Part shown: positions 20,806 to 29,442 of the stretch, piece by piece
Layout of the letters: each line of letters opens with the position of its first letter
Numbering within the stretch: position 1 is the stretch's first letter
Assembly: GCA_947497145.1 (NCBI GenBank)
Contig: CANMFQ010000018.1
Coordinates: 31,879-95,878 of the forward strand
DNA length: 64,000 bases
Source: an uncultured Flavobacteriaceae bacterium
Lineage (GTDB): Bacteria; Bacteroidota; Bacteroidia; Flavobacteriales; Flavobacteriaceae
Direction: 5' to 3'
Position numbers and translations under genes: made by a program
Notes under the pieces: generated by a model
Seen by the model: only the letters and a program-made list of their open reading frames with translations
Databases searched by the model: none
Told to the model about the DNA's origin: nothing

Positions 20806-20848
20806 CTTATTGAAATTTTATAAAAACGCATAACGGCTATTTTTGAGT

Positions 20849-20884
20849 AAAAAAAAAGGTCAGACTTCAAAAAAAAGTCAAACC
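20849..20884 (-). terminator. Rho-independent terminator of ridA
   Basis: On the minus strand, GGTTTGACTT (20884-20875) pairs with AAGTCTGACC (20867-20858), with one mismatch and one wobble, across a 7-nt loop. A run of nine T follows (20857-20849). It lies 28 bp after the ridA stop. Confidence 0.85.
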
Positions 20885-20911
20885 CTTGTTATATAGTTTT
20901 GTCTACTAGTT

Positions 20912-21292
20912 CTATTTTACTGCAATCATTGAAATTTCAATGCTTACAAATTTTGGCAGGTTAGCTACTTCTACAGTTTCTCTTGCAGGAGCGGTTTCAG
21001 CATCAAAGTATGATGCGTAGACCTCATTTATTTCAGAAAATTGATTCATATCAGCTATAAAAATAGAGGTCTTTACTACGTTTTCAAAAGTCATTTCTGC
21101 AGCAGCTAATACGGCTTTAAGATTTTCCATACATTGTTTTGTATGTGCTTTAATATCGCCATCAACCACAGCTCCCGTCGCAGGGTCTACGGGAATCGAG
21201 CCTGACATATAAAGTGTATTACCACTTAAAACTGCTTGGTTGTATGGGCCTATTGGCGCCGGTGCATGAGGAGTGTTAATTATTTTTTTCAT
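20912..21292 (-). CDS. ridA: RidA family enamine/imine deaminase
   Basis: A 126-aa protein of the YjgF/YER057c/UK114 family, which hydrolyses reactive 2-aminoacrylate-type enamines formed by PLP enzymes. Motifs: PIGPYNQAVLSGNTLYMSGS near the N-terminus, and the conserved active-site Arg in APARETVEVANLP (about residue 106). EISMIAV lies at the C-terminus. Length and start (ATG 21290-21292) are standard. A terminator follows, and lptD lies 73 bp upstream on the same strand. Confidence 0.95.
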   Translation of the reverse strand: MKKIINTPHAPAPIGPYNQAVLSGNTLYMSGSIPVDPATGAVVDGDIKAHTKQCMENLKAVLAAAEMTFENVVKTSIFIADMNQFSEINEVYASYFDAETAPARETVEVANLPKFVSIEISMIAVK

Positions 21293-21365
21293 CGTCTTGT
21301 GTTTTGTTGTTAGTCTTTTTAATGTATCGAGATAGGCAAAAAGATGCTGTAATGCGGCATAACAA

Positions 21366-24125
21366 TCAACGAACCCGAGGTGGCTGGCTTCTATTTTCCC
21401 ATTTAAGGTCTTTTAGAATGCTTGAGCTTATCCCTATAAAGAAATCCCACCTTTTGTAGGTTCCAAAGGGTGTCCAGTTAAAACGAAGGTTAAAACTGCC
21501 TAATTTCCGTTCAAAGCGCAATTGTGTAAGCGTAAATCCTTTGCCTTTAAAATCGTAACCTGAAGATCCACCAACCTTCCATCTCGGTGTTAATTGAATA
21601 CTTCCTGAGAACATCAAGGAGTGACTGCCAAAAACATTCTGTCTGGCCGAATTGTTATAGGAGGCGGAATAGTTTAAATTAAAATCCCACGGAATTTCAT
21701 TTTTGTAAAGCGGGTTTTCAATATCGGTGTCTTTTCTTTTGTCTTCTTCGTATATAACATTACCAAATTCGTCTACTTTCTCCTGCGGATTGTTAAGCTC
21801 GCTTTGGGCAGCATAGTCGTATTGGCTTACTCCTCCCTCTAGTACCTCTTCATTTTCTTTATCATCTTTTTTTCTTTTAAAAGTTTCACTAGTAATATGG
21901 TATCCTACATTCATATTAGCTCTGGTGAGTCGAAATAGGCTACCTCCGTTATTAATGTTAAAGGTGTTAATTCGGGTGCCATTATTATCAATAGCATATG
22001 GGTCTAAGCCTGCAGAAAAGTTGATCGACATTTTATTGTCTAAAATAGAAGTACCTCCGTTAATATTTAAGGGGTTAATTTTTAGTGAATCGGCTTCTAA
22101 GTTATAGCCTGTTGAAATATTAAAGTTGCTTAATAAAGGTATTTTTTTAGGCTCTGTTGCTGTAGTGTCTTTATCGCGCACTTTAGCTTCAAGGGTATTG
22201 GCTAATGAGAAACTAAGGCTGTTCGATTTGTTTAGTCTGGGAGCGCCGTTTAATGTACCTTCAAACCTGCTAAATTGTACTACTTTGCCATTGGCATCTA
22301 CATACTCATCGTAAAACTGCTCAAATGATGGGGCGTAGCCATAGCTTAGCGAGGGTCTCATTACGTGTCTAATGCCTTGAATTTTTTTATCTTCTCCAAA
22401 ATTGAAAGTTCCGTATAATGTGGTTCCAACGCTAGCGCTAAAGTTATAGGTGTTGTATCTGTCAAAACCCGCGATAGTGTCTGTTACTACTTTTCCCGTG
22501 TCTGTAGCGGTTTCACCAGCTTCAAAGCGTTTGTTAAAGGTTTCTATAGCCCATACATCTTCATAATTACCACCCATACTAACACTGAAAAACTTAGCAA
22601 CTTTAAAATTGGTGCTTAGTGGTATGCGATGTTTGGCGCCAAATTTACCATTATCAAACATTTCCTTTTTTGCGAAATCATCATCATTAGTTGTTAACTG
22701 GTAGCGAGAATTAACATCATATTGAAAATTGATATTTTGAATGATGCCTTTTTTGATACCATCTCTTTTTGCAAAAGGATAAATACGCTCTAAACTACCT
22801 TGAAAAGTAGGCAGTGTCATTTGAATATTATCGGTTTGGGTGTCAGTATCGGTATTTGTTGGTGATGTATTTTGGCTATGAGTAGCCGTTACACTCATAT
22901 TTATTGAAGGGTAGGCAGGAAAAGTTTTTGAATACGAAATTGACGATGATAAATTATTGCGTAACAGATTTGAACTACTTACTTGGCCTAATGCATTTCT
23001 GTAGTATTGGCTGCTTCCTAAATTTACGGAAGCGGAGAATCGCGAATTTGGACTTGCCTTGGTGTCTTGAGAGTGTGATAATTGAATGTTGTAATTCCTA
23101 CTATTGCTAAAATCACTAAACCCTTTTTGACTGGTGACTAGGTTTTCATAACGCAAATTAAAACTACCTCTATATTTATAGCGTTTAGCATAATTTGAAC
23201 GCGACCGAATACCCCAACTACCATTGGTGTAAAAGTCTCCCGTAAGTTCTAAATCAACATTTTCGCCAATAGGAAGGTAGTATCCTCCATTTTGCAGAAA
23301 ATACCCTCGGTTCGGATCGTTACCAATAGATGGCATCAATAAACCTGCTGATCGCCCTACACTGAGCGGAAAATAAGCAAAGGGTAGTCCTATAGGGGTG
23401 GGAACATCAGCAATATAAATGTTACTCAAGCCAGCAATTACTTTTTTGTTAGGTACTAATTTTGCTTTTCGAACGCGGATATAATAATCAGGATTTATAG
23501 AATCTTCGGCGGTGGTTATTTTAGCTTCTTCCATAAAGTACACTGAGTCATTCTCCTTTTTGGTGACTTTAGCATATACTTTCATAGCATCGCTGCCTAA
23601 TTGCCCAGCACCTGCCTGTTGTTCGGTTCTCGAATTAAAGATAAGTGCTTTTTGAGAGTCAAAATTAAAACGAATGGAGTCGGGTATTACCACACTTTCA
23701 CCTTGTTTAAAATATGGTAGTTGAGAGTAAACACCCAATGAATCTTTTAATCGCCCTGCATATACCTCGTTTTTGACATAGTCCATCACTATGATACCCG
23801 CTTTTAGCTCCGTGTCTTGATAATAAATTTCGGCCTCATTATACAGGTATATTTTTTGATTTTTTTGGCTTAAAATAATAGAATCTTTTGCCTTGTATTT
23901 AATTTTATCAAGTAGTAGCGGCTTTTTGCTATTACTCGAATCAATCTGAGTAGAATCTCTCAAAACCGTATCATTTTCTACCGGAATTGGAAAAAGCGGC
24001 GCTACGATACTGTCTGATAATGCTTTTATGGGTAAGGCAATGATATTGTCTTCTTGAGCGCTCACAGAAACCACAGCTAAAAATAGCGTACAGAATAAAA
24101 GAAAATAATGTTTGTTTGATATCAA
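21366..24125 (-). CDS. lptD: LptD-like outer-membrane LPS assembly beta-barrel protein
   Basis: A 919-aa protein with a signal peptide (YFLLFCTLFLAVVSVSAQ), an OstA/LptD N-terminal beta-jellyroll-like part (IYLYNEAEIYYQDTELKAG, about residues 90-110; ADVPTPIGLPFAYFPLSVG) and a large C-terminal barrel rich in alternating aromatic and Ser/Asn strands. Flavobacterial LptD homologues share this arrangement and insert LPS into the outer leaflet. The start is a TTG at 24123-24125 with an AGGA about 9 nt upstream; no in-frame ATG is available. It is divergent from the amidase gene. Confidence 0.85.
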   Translation of the reverse strand: MISNKHYFLLFCTLFLAVVSVSAQEDNIIALPIKALSDSIVAPLFPIPVENDTVLRDSTQIDSSNSKKPLLLDKIKYKAKDSIILSQKNQKIYLYNEAEIYYQDTELKAGIIVMDYVKNEVYAGRLKDSLGVYSQLPYFKQGESVVIPDSIRFNFDSQKALIFNSRTEQQAGAGQLGSDAMKVYAKVTKKENDSVYFMEEAKITTAEDSINPDYYIRVRKAKLVPNKKVIAGLSNIYIADVPTPIGLPFAYFPLSVGRSAGLLMPSIGNDPNRGYFLQNGGYYLPIGENVDLELTGDFYTNGSWGIRSRSNYAKRYKYRGSFNLRYENLVTSQKGFSDFSNSRNYNIQLSHSQDTKASPNSRFSASVNLGSSQYYRNALGQVSSSNLLRNNLSSSISYSKTFPAYPSINMSVTATHSQNTSPTNTDTDTQTDNIQMTLPTFQGSLERIYPFAKRDGIKKGIIQNINFQYDVNSRYQLTTNDDDFAKKEMFDNGKFGAKHRIPLSTNFKVAKFFSVSMGGNYEDVWAIETFNKRFEAGETATDTGKVVTDTIAGFDRYNTYNFSASVGTTLYGTFNFGEDKKIQGIRHVMRPSLSYGYAPSFEQFYDEYVDANGKVVQFSRFEGTLNGAPRLNKSNSLSFSLANTLEAKVRDKDTTATEPKKIPLLSNFNISTGYNLEADSLKINPLNINGGTSILDNKMSINFSAGLDPYAIDNNGTRINTFNINNGGSLFRLTRANMNVGYHITSETFKRKKDDKENEEVLEGGVSQYDYAAQSELNNPQEKVDEFGNVIYEEDKRKDTDIENPLYKNEIPWDFNLNYSASYNNSARQNVFGSHSLMFSGSIQLTPRWKVGGSSGYDFKGKGFTLTQLRFERKLGSFNLRFNWTPFGTYKRWDFFIGISSSILKDLKWENRSQPPRVR

Positions 24126-24256
24126 GGTAATATATCCTATTTTTGTAAAGATTTGGATTGACTTTGAGAGTCCAAACTTACATATATTTTTTGTTCTGTT
24201 TGTATGGTATTACGATAATTTTAACCATATAGCAGCTATTAAAAACCATAATTAAT

Positions 24257-25606
24257 ATGAACACGAAACGTTTTTTTATTGTCCCGTTTTTTGTATTGTT
24301 CTTTCTTCACTCGTCTTTTACGCCAAAAACAGCCGAAGAAAATAAGGGAGGTAAATTTGTCGTTGTACTCGATGCGGGGCATGGTGGTCATGATCCTGGA
24401 AATTTGGGGAATGGTTATTTAGAGAAAGATATTGCCCTCAATATTGTATTGAAAGTGGGCGCTATTTTAAAAAAGAATAAAAATATAAAAGTAATTTACA
24501 CTAGAGACGACGATACTTTTGTTGATTTATATGTTCGCGGTGAAATTGCTAATAAAGCCAACGCAGATCTTTTTGTTTCTGTACATTGTGATTCACATAG
24601 TTCAAATGCCCATGGTGCAGGTACTTTTGTATTGGGTTTACATGCCAATAAGCAAAACTTTGAAATAGCAAAGAAAGAAAACTCGGTAATTTATTTAGAA
24701 AATAATTATGAGTCGCGCTATGCCAACTACGATATTAATTCTCCTGAATCGATTATTGGTCTTACTATAATGCAAGAAGAGTTCTTAGATCAAAGTATAG
24801 CCTTAGCAAAAGGTATACAAGAGAATTTTTCTAAGAAGCTTAAACGTAAAGACCGTCAGGTAAAACAAGCTGGTTTTATTGTATTACACCAAACTTTTAT
24901 GCCGAGTGTGCTCGTTGAAACGGGTTTTTTAACTAACAAAGAAGAAGGAGCGTATTTGAATTCAAAAAAAGGCCAATCAGAAATGTCTAAGGCTATAGCA
25001 GATGCTATTATAGATTATAAGAATGGTGTTTCGCCCGCAAACAGAAATATGGATGCGGCTGTAGTGGCCTCTAAAGAAGAGATGAAAGAGGTGCATGCTG
25101 TTGTTGTGAAAAAGAAACCCGAAACCACGCTTGCTAAGGAAACCGTAAAGCGTGCTGTTACGGAAAAACCTGTAGAAGATGCCAAAAAAATGGCAGATAA
25201 GGCTAAAGCAGAAATGAACAAAGCTTCTGAAACTGCTAAAATTGCCAAAGCAAAAGAAGTTGTTTCTAAACCTGCTGAAACAAAGACACCTCCTAAGAAA
25301 GAAGTTGTTGCGGCTAAAGTGAAAGACAATAAACCATCTACTGATGTAGTTTTTAAAGTACAACTAATGGCAACTGTCAAAAAAATTCCATTGGAGCCAA
25401 GTAAATTTAACGGTTTAGATGTGCTTTCTAAAGAACCTATTCGAAATTTATTTCGTTATATGTACGGTAATGTGAATACTTTAAAGGAAGCTAAATTGCT
25501 AAAAGCAACAGCTGATAAAAAAGGTTATCCAAGCTCGTATATCGTTGCTTATAAGAACGGTGTTCGTATTCCTATAAGTCAAGCCATAAAAATGGTTTCA
25601 GAATAA
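24257..25606 (+). CDS. N-acetylmuramoyl-L-alanine amidase with C-terminal SPOR-like domain
   Basis: A 449-aa cell-wall hydrolase. After a signal peptide (about 1-25) comes an Amidase_3 zinc domain: VVLDAGHGGHDPGN (metal His), LEKDIALNI (Glu), VHCDSHSSNAHGAGT (His) and VLVETGFLTNKEEG (catalytic Glu). A long Lys/Ala-rich linker (about 255-355) follows. The last 80 residues (VFKVQLMATVKKIPLEPSKF onward) look like a divergent SPOR-type domain that binds denuded glycan at the septum. It is followed at 55 bp by the MCE gene on the same strand. Confidence 0.92.
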   Translation: MNTKRFFIVPFFVLFFLHSSFTPKTAEENKGGKFVVVLDAGHGGHDPGNLGNGYLEKDIALNIVLKVGAILKKNKNIKVIYTRDDDTFVDLYVRGEIANKANADLFVSVHCDSHSSNAHGAGTFVLGLHANKQNFEIAKKENSVIYLENNYESRYANYDINSPESIIGLTIMQEEFLDQSIALAKGIQENFSKKLKRKDRQVKQAGFIVLHQTFMPSVLVETGFLTNKEEGAYLNSKKGQSEMSKAIADAIIDYKNGVSPANRNMDAAVVASKEEMKEVHAVVVKKKPETTLAKETVKRAVTEKPVEDAKKMADKAKAEMNKASETAKIAKAKEVVSKPAETKTPPKKEVVAAKVKDNKPSTDVVFKVQLMATVKKIPLEPSKFNGLDVLSKEPIRNLFRYMYGNVNTLKEAKLLKATADKKGYPSSYIVAYKNGVRIPISQAIKMVSE

Positions 25607-25661
25607 TGGCTATGTCAAATTATTTATTTCTAATTTTGTTTAGAATCATAAAACTATCCTT

Positions 25662-26627
25662 TTGAAATTATCTCGGGAAATTAAAACAGGCTTAATAGTC
25701 ATAATGGGCACCTTGTGTGTTATTTTTGGTTACAGCTTTCTTAAATCGACATCACTTTTTGATGATGACTTAACATTATACGCAGTTTATAAAGACGTTG
25801 GAGGCCTTCAAGCGGGTACAACAGTATCAATCAACGGAAAGAAAGTTGGTACGGTAAATAGTATAAAATTTAAAGACGCATCAGGAAATTTATTGGTTAC
25901 TTTTTCGGTAAATCAAGATTTACTTTTTTCTAAAAACAGTACGGTAGAATTATACGATACGGGTTTGATAGGAGGGAAGGGATTGCGTATTAATCCTATT
26001 TTTGATGGGGTTACTATTGCGAATAAAGATACCTTAAAAACAACCACAAAAGCTAGTTTAAGTGAAGTTGCAGATCAAAAATTATCGCCAATACTAGAAA
26101 AATTCGAATCAGCTTTGACGGATGCAGACTCTGTAATGCTTAATGTTAACGAAGTTCTAGATACCAAAGCAAAAAAGGATTTGAGAAAGTCTATTAGCGA
26201 TTTGAGTTTATTGATGAATGATTTGAAAGGCGCGGGGAGCACCTTAAATACACTACTAAAGAATAATGATGAAAAGTTGAGCAATTCTTTAGCTAACTTT
26301 GAGAAGCTTACAGCTAATTTTGCAAATCTATCAGACTCTTTAAATAATGCAGGACTTGGGCGTACATTATCAAATTTAGAATCCACTATGGCTAGTTTGA
26401 ATAATATTATGTCAAAAATAGATCGTGGAGACGGAACCATGGGTAAACTAATGAAGGACGAAGCATTGTATACCAACTTGAATAATGCGTCTCGTGAGCT
26501 CAATTTGTTGTTGCAAGACTTTAGGTTAAACCCTAAGCGCTATGTTAATGTTTCTGTATTTGGTAAAAAACAGACGGCATACGAAGTTCCAGAAAATGAT
26601 CCAGCCAAAATAATAGAAAATAAATAA
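25662..26627 (+). CDS. MlaD-type MCE domain protein
   Basis: A 321-aa protein with one N-terminal TM helix (IKTGLIVIMGTLCVIFGYSF), an MCE domain (about residues 38-115, with YKDVGGLQAGTTVSINGKKV and GLIGGKGLRI) and a helical coiled-coil C-terminal part. MCE proteins are substrate-binding parts of inter-membrane lipid transporters. MlaE/MlaF partners are not in the window. The start is TTG 25662-25664, which gives MKLSREIKTG, the usual family beginning. The stop abuts the next gene's ATG with no gap. Confidence 0.9.
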   Translation: MKLSREIKTGLIVIMGTLCVIFGYSFLKSTSLFDDDLTLYAVYKDVGGLQAGTTVSINGKKVGTVNSIKFKDASGNLLVTFSVNQDLLFSKNSTVELYDTGLIGGKGLRINPIFDGVTIANKDTLKTTTKASLSEVADQKLSPILEKFESALTDADSVMLNVNEVLDTKAKKDLRKSISDLSLLMNDLKGAGSTLNTLLKNNDEKLSNSLANFEKLTANFANLSDSLNNAGLGRTLSNLESTMASLNNIMSKIDRGDGTMGKLMKDEALYTNLNNASRELNLLLQDFRLNPKRYVNVSVFGKKQTAYEVPENDPAKIIENK

Positions 26628-27956
26628 ATGGAGTATTTACCCAATGTACTTTTTGCAATTGTGCTATGCGCAGGTATTGGTTTTTTTGCCAAAAACATCA
26701 GTAGGCTTCGCCGTAATATTTTGTTGGGTAAAGATGTAGATGTCTCTGATAATACCTCACAGCGTTGGCGAAATATGGCTAAAATTGCCCTTGGACAAAC
26801 CAAAATGGTGGTAAGGCCTATAGCCGGATTACTACATATTATTGTTTATGTTGGGTTTATCATTATTAACATTGAGGTAGTTGAAATTATTATTGACGGA
26901 CTTTTGGGGACGCATCGTATTTTTGCCGCCTTAGGTGTTGTTTATGATGTTTTGATAGCTACTTTTGAAATACTTGCAGGCTTGGTTATTGTTGCTGTTG
27001 TTGTATTTTGGATTAGAAGAAATATCATACGTATACAACGATTTGTTAAACCTGAAATGAAAGGTTGGCCAAAAGCAGATGGTAACTTAATACTGTACAT
27101 AGAGTTGGTGTTAATGACGCTTTTTTTGACCATGAACGGTGCTGATTACCACCTACAGCAAGTGGGTGCCGATCATTATGTTCAAGCGGGTAGTTTTCCT
27201 ATAAGTCAATACATAGCACCACTTTTTGATGGGGTATCTACAGCAACAGTTATTGCAATAGAGCGCACTGCTTGGTGGTTGCATATTGTGGGTATATTAT
27301 TCTTTTTAAATTATCTTTATTATTCAAAACACCTACATATATTACTGGCCTTTCCAAATACCTACTATGGTAAACTAACAGCCTTAGGTCAGTTTAAAAA
27401 TTTAGAGGCAGTTACCAAAGAAGTGAAATTGATGATGGATCCGTCAGCTGATCCATTTGCTGCTCCACCTGAAGGAGAAGATGACACCCCAGAAAAATTT
27501 GGAACGTCAGATGTTGTTGATTTGAGTTGGGTACAACTTTTAAATGCGTATACCTGTACTGAATGTGGTAGGTGTACTAGTGAATGCCCTGCAAATCAAA
27601 CGGGAAAAAAATTATCACCTCGTAAAATAATGATGGACACGCGCGACCGTCTTGAAGAGGTAGGTAAGAATATAGAAAAAAATAAGGGTGCTTTTGTTGA
27701 TGACGGGAAGCAGTTGTTAGGAGATTACATTAGCCATGAAGAACTTTGGGCATGTACGTCTTGTAATGCATGCGTTCAAGCCTGTCCGGTAAGTATTGAT
27801 CCTTTATCTATAATCATGGATATGCGTCAATATTTGGTCATGGAACAATCTGCTGCTCCATCAGATTTGAATAATATGATGGGTAATATAGAAAACAATG
27901 GCGCTCCTTGGCCTTTTAATCAAATGGATAGGTTAAATTGGGCAGAAGAACACTAA
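26628..27956 (+). CDS. Membrane (Fe-S)-binding oxidoreductase subunit, HdrD/GlpC-like
   Basis: A 442-aa protein: an N-terminal membrane part with several helices (about residues 5-25, 68-95, 105-130, 155-175, 200-235), followed by two 4Fe-4S motifs, CTECGRCTSECP (about 309-320) and CTSCNACVQACP (about 375-386). The layout resembles a fused cytochrome-b-like/NarI-type anchor with a ferredoxin domain. It forms a pair with the following CCG-domain protein, 16 bp downstream. The pair probably moves electrons to or from the quinone pool, but the donor is unknown. Confidence 0.88.
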   Translation: MEYLPNVLFAIVLCAGIGFFAKNISRLRRNILLGKDVDVSDNTSQRWRNMAKIALGQTKMVVRPIAGLLHIIVYVGFIIINIEVVEIIIDGLLGTHRIFAALGVVYDVLIATFEILAGLVIVAVVVFWIRRNIIRIQRFVKPEMKGWPKADGNLILYIELVLMTLFLTMNGADYHLQQVGADHYVQAGSFPISQYIAPLFDGVSTATVIAIERTAWWLHIVGILFFLNYLYYSKHLHILLAFPNTYYGKLTALGQFKNLEAVTKEVKLMMDPSADPFAAPPEGEDDTPEKFGTSDVVDLSWVQLLNAYTCTECGRCTSECPANQTGKKLSPRKIMMDTRDRLEEVGKNIEKNKGAFVDDGKQLLGDYISHEELWACTSCNACVQACPVSIDPLSIIMDMRQYLVMEQSAAPSDLNNMMGNIENNGAPWPFNQMDRLNWAEEH

Positions 27957-27972
27957 ATAACGCATAGCTTTT

Positions 27973-28764
27973 ATGGAAGGTAAACTAAATGTGCCAACTA
28001 TGGCAGAATTTTTTGCGGCAGGTAAACAGCCAGAGGTACTATTTTGGGTAGGTTGTGCTGGTAGTTTTGATGATCGTGCAAAAAAAATAACGAAAGCTTT
28101 CGTTAAAATATTAAATAAAGCCAATGTTTCATTTGCAGTTTTAGGTACAGAAGAAAGTTGTTCTGGAGACCCAGCAAAGCGAGCAGGAAATGAATTTTTA
28201 TTTCAAATGCAGGCGGTTACCAATATAGAAGTAATGAATGCCTATGAAATTAAAAAAGTGGTTACAGCTTGCCCACATTGCTTTAATACCTTAAAAAATG
28301 AATATCCTGGCTTAGGGGGTGATTATGAAGTAGTACATCATACGCAGTTTTTAAAACAATTGTTGAATGAAGGACGCATTTCTATGGAAGGTGGTCAGTT
28401 TAAAGGTAGGCGAATTACTTTTCATGATCCCTGCTATTTAGGAAGAGCAAATGGTGTATACGAAGCGCCTAGAGAGCTAATTCAGAAATTAGACGCCGAG
28501 TTAGTTGAAATGAAAAACTGTAAGCAGAAAGGCTTATGCTGTGGAGCTGGTGGTGCACAAATGTTTAAAGAACCTGAGAAGGGAGATAAAGACGTTAATA
28601 TTGAACGAACAGAACAAGCTTTGGATGTGCAACCCGAAATAATTGCAGCTGCTTGCCCTTTTTGTAATACTATGATGACAGACGGTGTTAAAAATAAAGA
28701 ACAAGAAAATTCAGTTGCAGTGATGGATATTGCTGAGATGATAGCAACAGCCGCTGACTTATGA
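27973..28764 (+). CDS. (Fe-S)-binding protein with two CCG domains, HdrB/LldE-like
   Basis: A 263-aa soluble protein with the two cysteine-rich CCG-type repeats of the HdrB/GlpC/LldE group: ESCSGDPAKRAG, TACPHCFNTLKNEY, FHDPCYLGR, LCCGAGGAQMF and ACPFCNTMMTDG. These Cys clusters bind non-cubane or 4Fe-4S centres. It acts with the membrane Fe-S protein encoded just upstream. The substrate cannot be deduced; no flavin dehydrogenase gene is adjacent. Confidence 0.9.
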   Translation: MEGKLNVPTMAEFFAAGKQPEVLFWVGCAGSFDDRAKKITKAFVKILNKANVSFAVLGTEESCSGDPAKRAGNEFLFQMQAVTNIEVMNAYEIKKVVTACPHCFNTLKNEYPGLGGDYEVVHHTQFLKQLLNEGRISMEGGQFKGRRITFHDPCYLGRANGVYEAPRELIQKLDAELVEMKNCKQKGLCCGAGGAQMFKEPEKGDKDVNIERTEQALDVQPEIIAAACPFCNTMMTDGVKNKEQENSVAVMDIAEMIATAADL

Positions 28765-28814
28765 AATAGTTAACGTATTATTTAATACATAGTAAATATA
28801 GTAAAATAAATAGC

Positions 28815-28832
28815 TCTCAATAATTATTGAGA
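28815..28832. promoter_or_regulatory. Perfect 18-bp palindrome upstream of the 170-aa-family gene
   Basis: TCTCAATAA directly followed by TTATTGAGA, a gapless palindrome ending 24 bp before ATG 28857. It may be an operator or a short mRNA hairpin; no T-run follows. Confidence 0.4.
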
Positions 28833-28856
28833 TATAACCTGAATTTAATAAAAAGT

Positions 28857-29339
28857 ATGCTAGTAGATTTCAAAACGTTACCCGATAACTCAAGAGTGTG
28901 GATTTATCAAGCGAATAGAAGTTTTACAGCAACCGAGCTAGAAGAAATAAATGCCGAATTAAAGGATTTTATTAGTGAATGGACTGCTCATGGAAGCGAA
29001 CTGAAAGCAGGCTTCGAAATTCGGTATAATCGTTTTATTGTATTGGCATTAGACCAAGCGGTTACAGCAGCTTCAGGTTGTAGTATTGATGCTTCGGTAC
29101 ATTTTATTCAACATTTAGAAAAGAAATATAATGTTACCCTGTTAGATAAGATGAATGTTTCTTACAAGCAAGGAGATTATATTGCGTATAAACCTTTGAC
29201 GGACTTCAAAAAGATGGCAAAGGAAAAGGCAGTTTCAAAAAATACAATCGTCTTCAACCATTTGGTAGCCAACAAAGGGGAGTATCTTGAGCATTGGGAG
29301 GTTCCTGCCTCTGAAAGTTGGCACAGCCGATTTATGTAA
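28857..29339 (+). CDS. Conserved Bacteroidota protein of unknown function (often mislabelled ABC transporter ATPase)
   Basis: A 160-aa soluble protein beginning MLVDFKTLPDNSRVWIYQAN. It contains GCSIDASVHFIQHLEKKY and ends in SWHSRFM. I see no Walker A, signature or other ATPase motif, so the common database label is not supported. ATG 28857 is preferred over a TTG at 28827, which lies inside the palindrome. It stands alone between the Fe-S pair and the GH3 fusion, and its role is unknown. Confidence 0.8.
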   Translation: MLVDFKTLPDNSRVWIYQANRSFTATELEEINAELKDFISEWTAHGSELKAGFEIRYNRFIVLALDQAVTAASGCSIDASVHFIQHLEKKYNVTLLDKMNVSYKQGDYIAYKPLTDFKKMAKEKAVSKNTIVFNHLVANKGEYLEHWEVPASESWHSRFM

Positions 29340-29442
29340 CCCATACAAACGGGTGCTGGTTATAACTAGGTTTGTGGTTTACTAAAGATAAAATCACAAT
29401 AAATTCGATAAAATGCAATAAATAGTATGTTTTTTTGGTTAA

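Larger units (their letters stand above)
18746..20810. mobile_element. Decayed Tn3-family transposon with terminal inverted repeats and 5-bp target duplication
   Basis: The right end (20768-20805) is a 38-bp inverted repeat that, read inward, begins GGGGTGTGAAGCCC and ends ATGTACGCTAAG. This is the size and layout of Tn3-type ends (GGGG start, TAAG end). The left end (18751-18793) matches it with two substitutions and one tandem duplication of GGTAT. The flanks are CTTAT at 18746-18750 and CTTAT at 20806-20810, the 5-bp duplication expected of Tn3 transposition. Inside are a frameshifted resolvase, an apparently intact toxin-antitoxin pair, a truncated Cys-rich ORF and the last ~55 codons of a Tn3 transposase. 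It sits between the sugar kinase and ridA and is non-autonomous. Confidence 0.85.

Noticed and set aside
28857..29339. ABC transporter ATPase annotation
   Set aside because: No Walker A, Walker B or signature motif is visible; the label appears to be propagated by similarity only.
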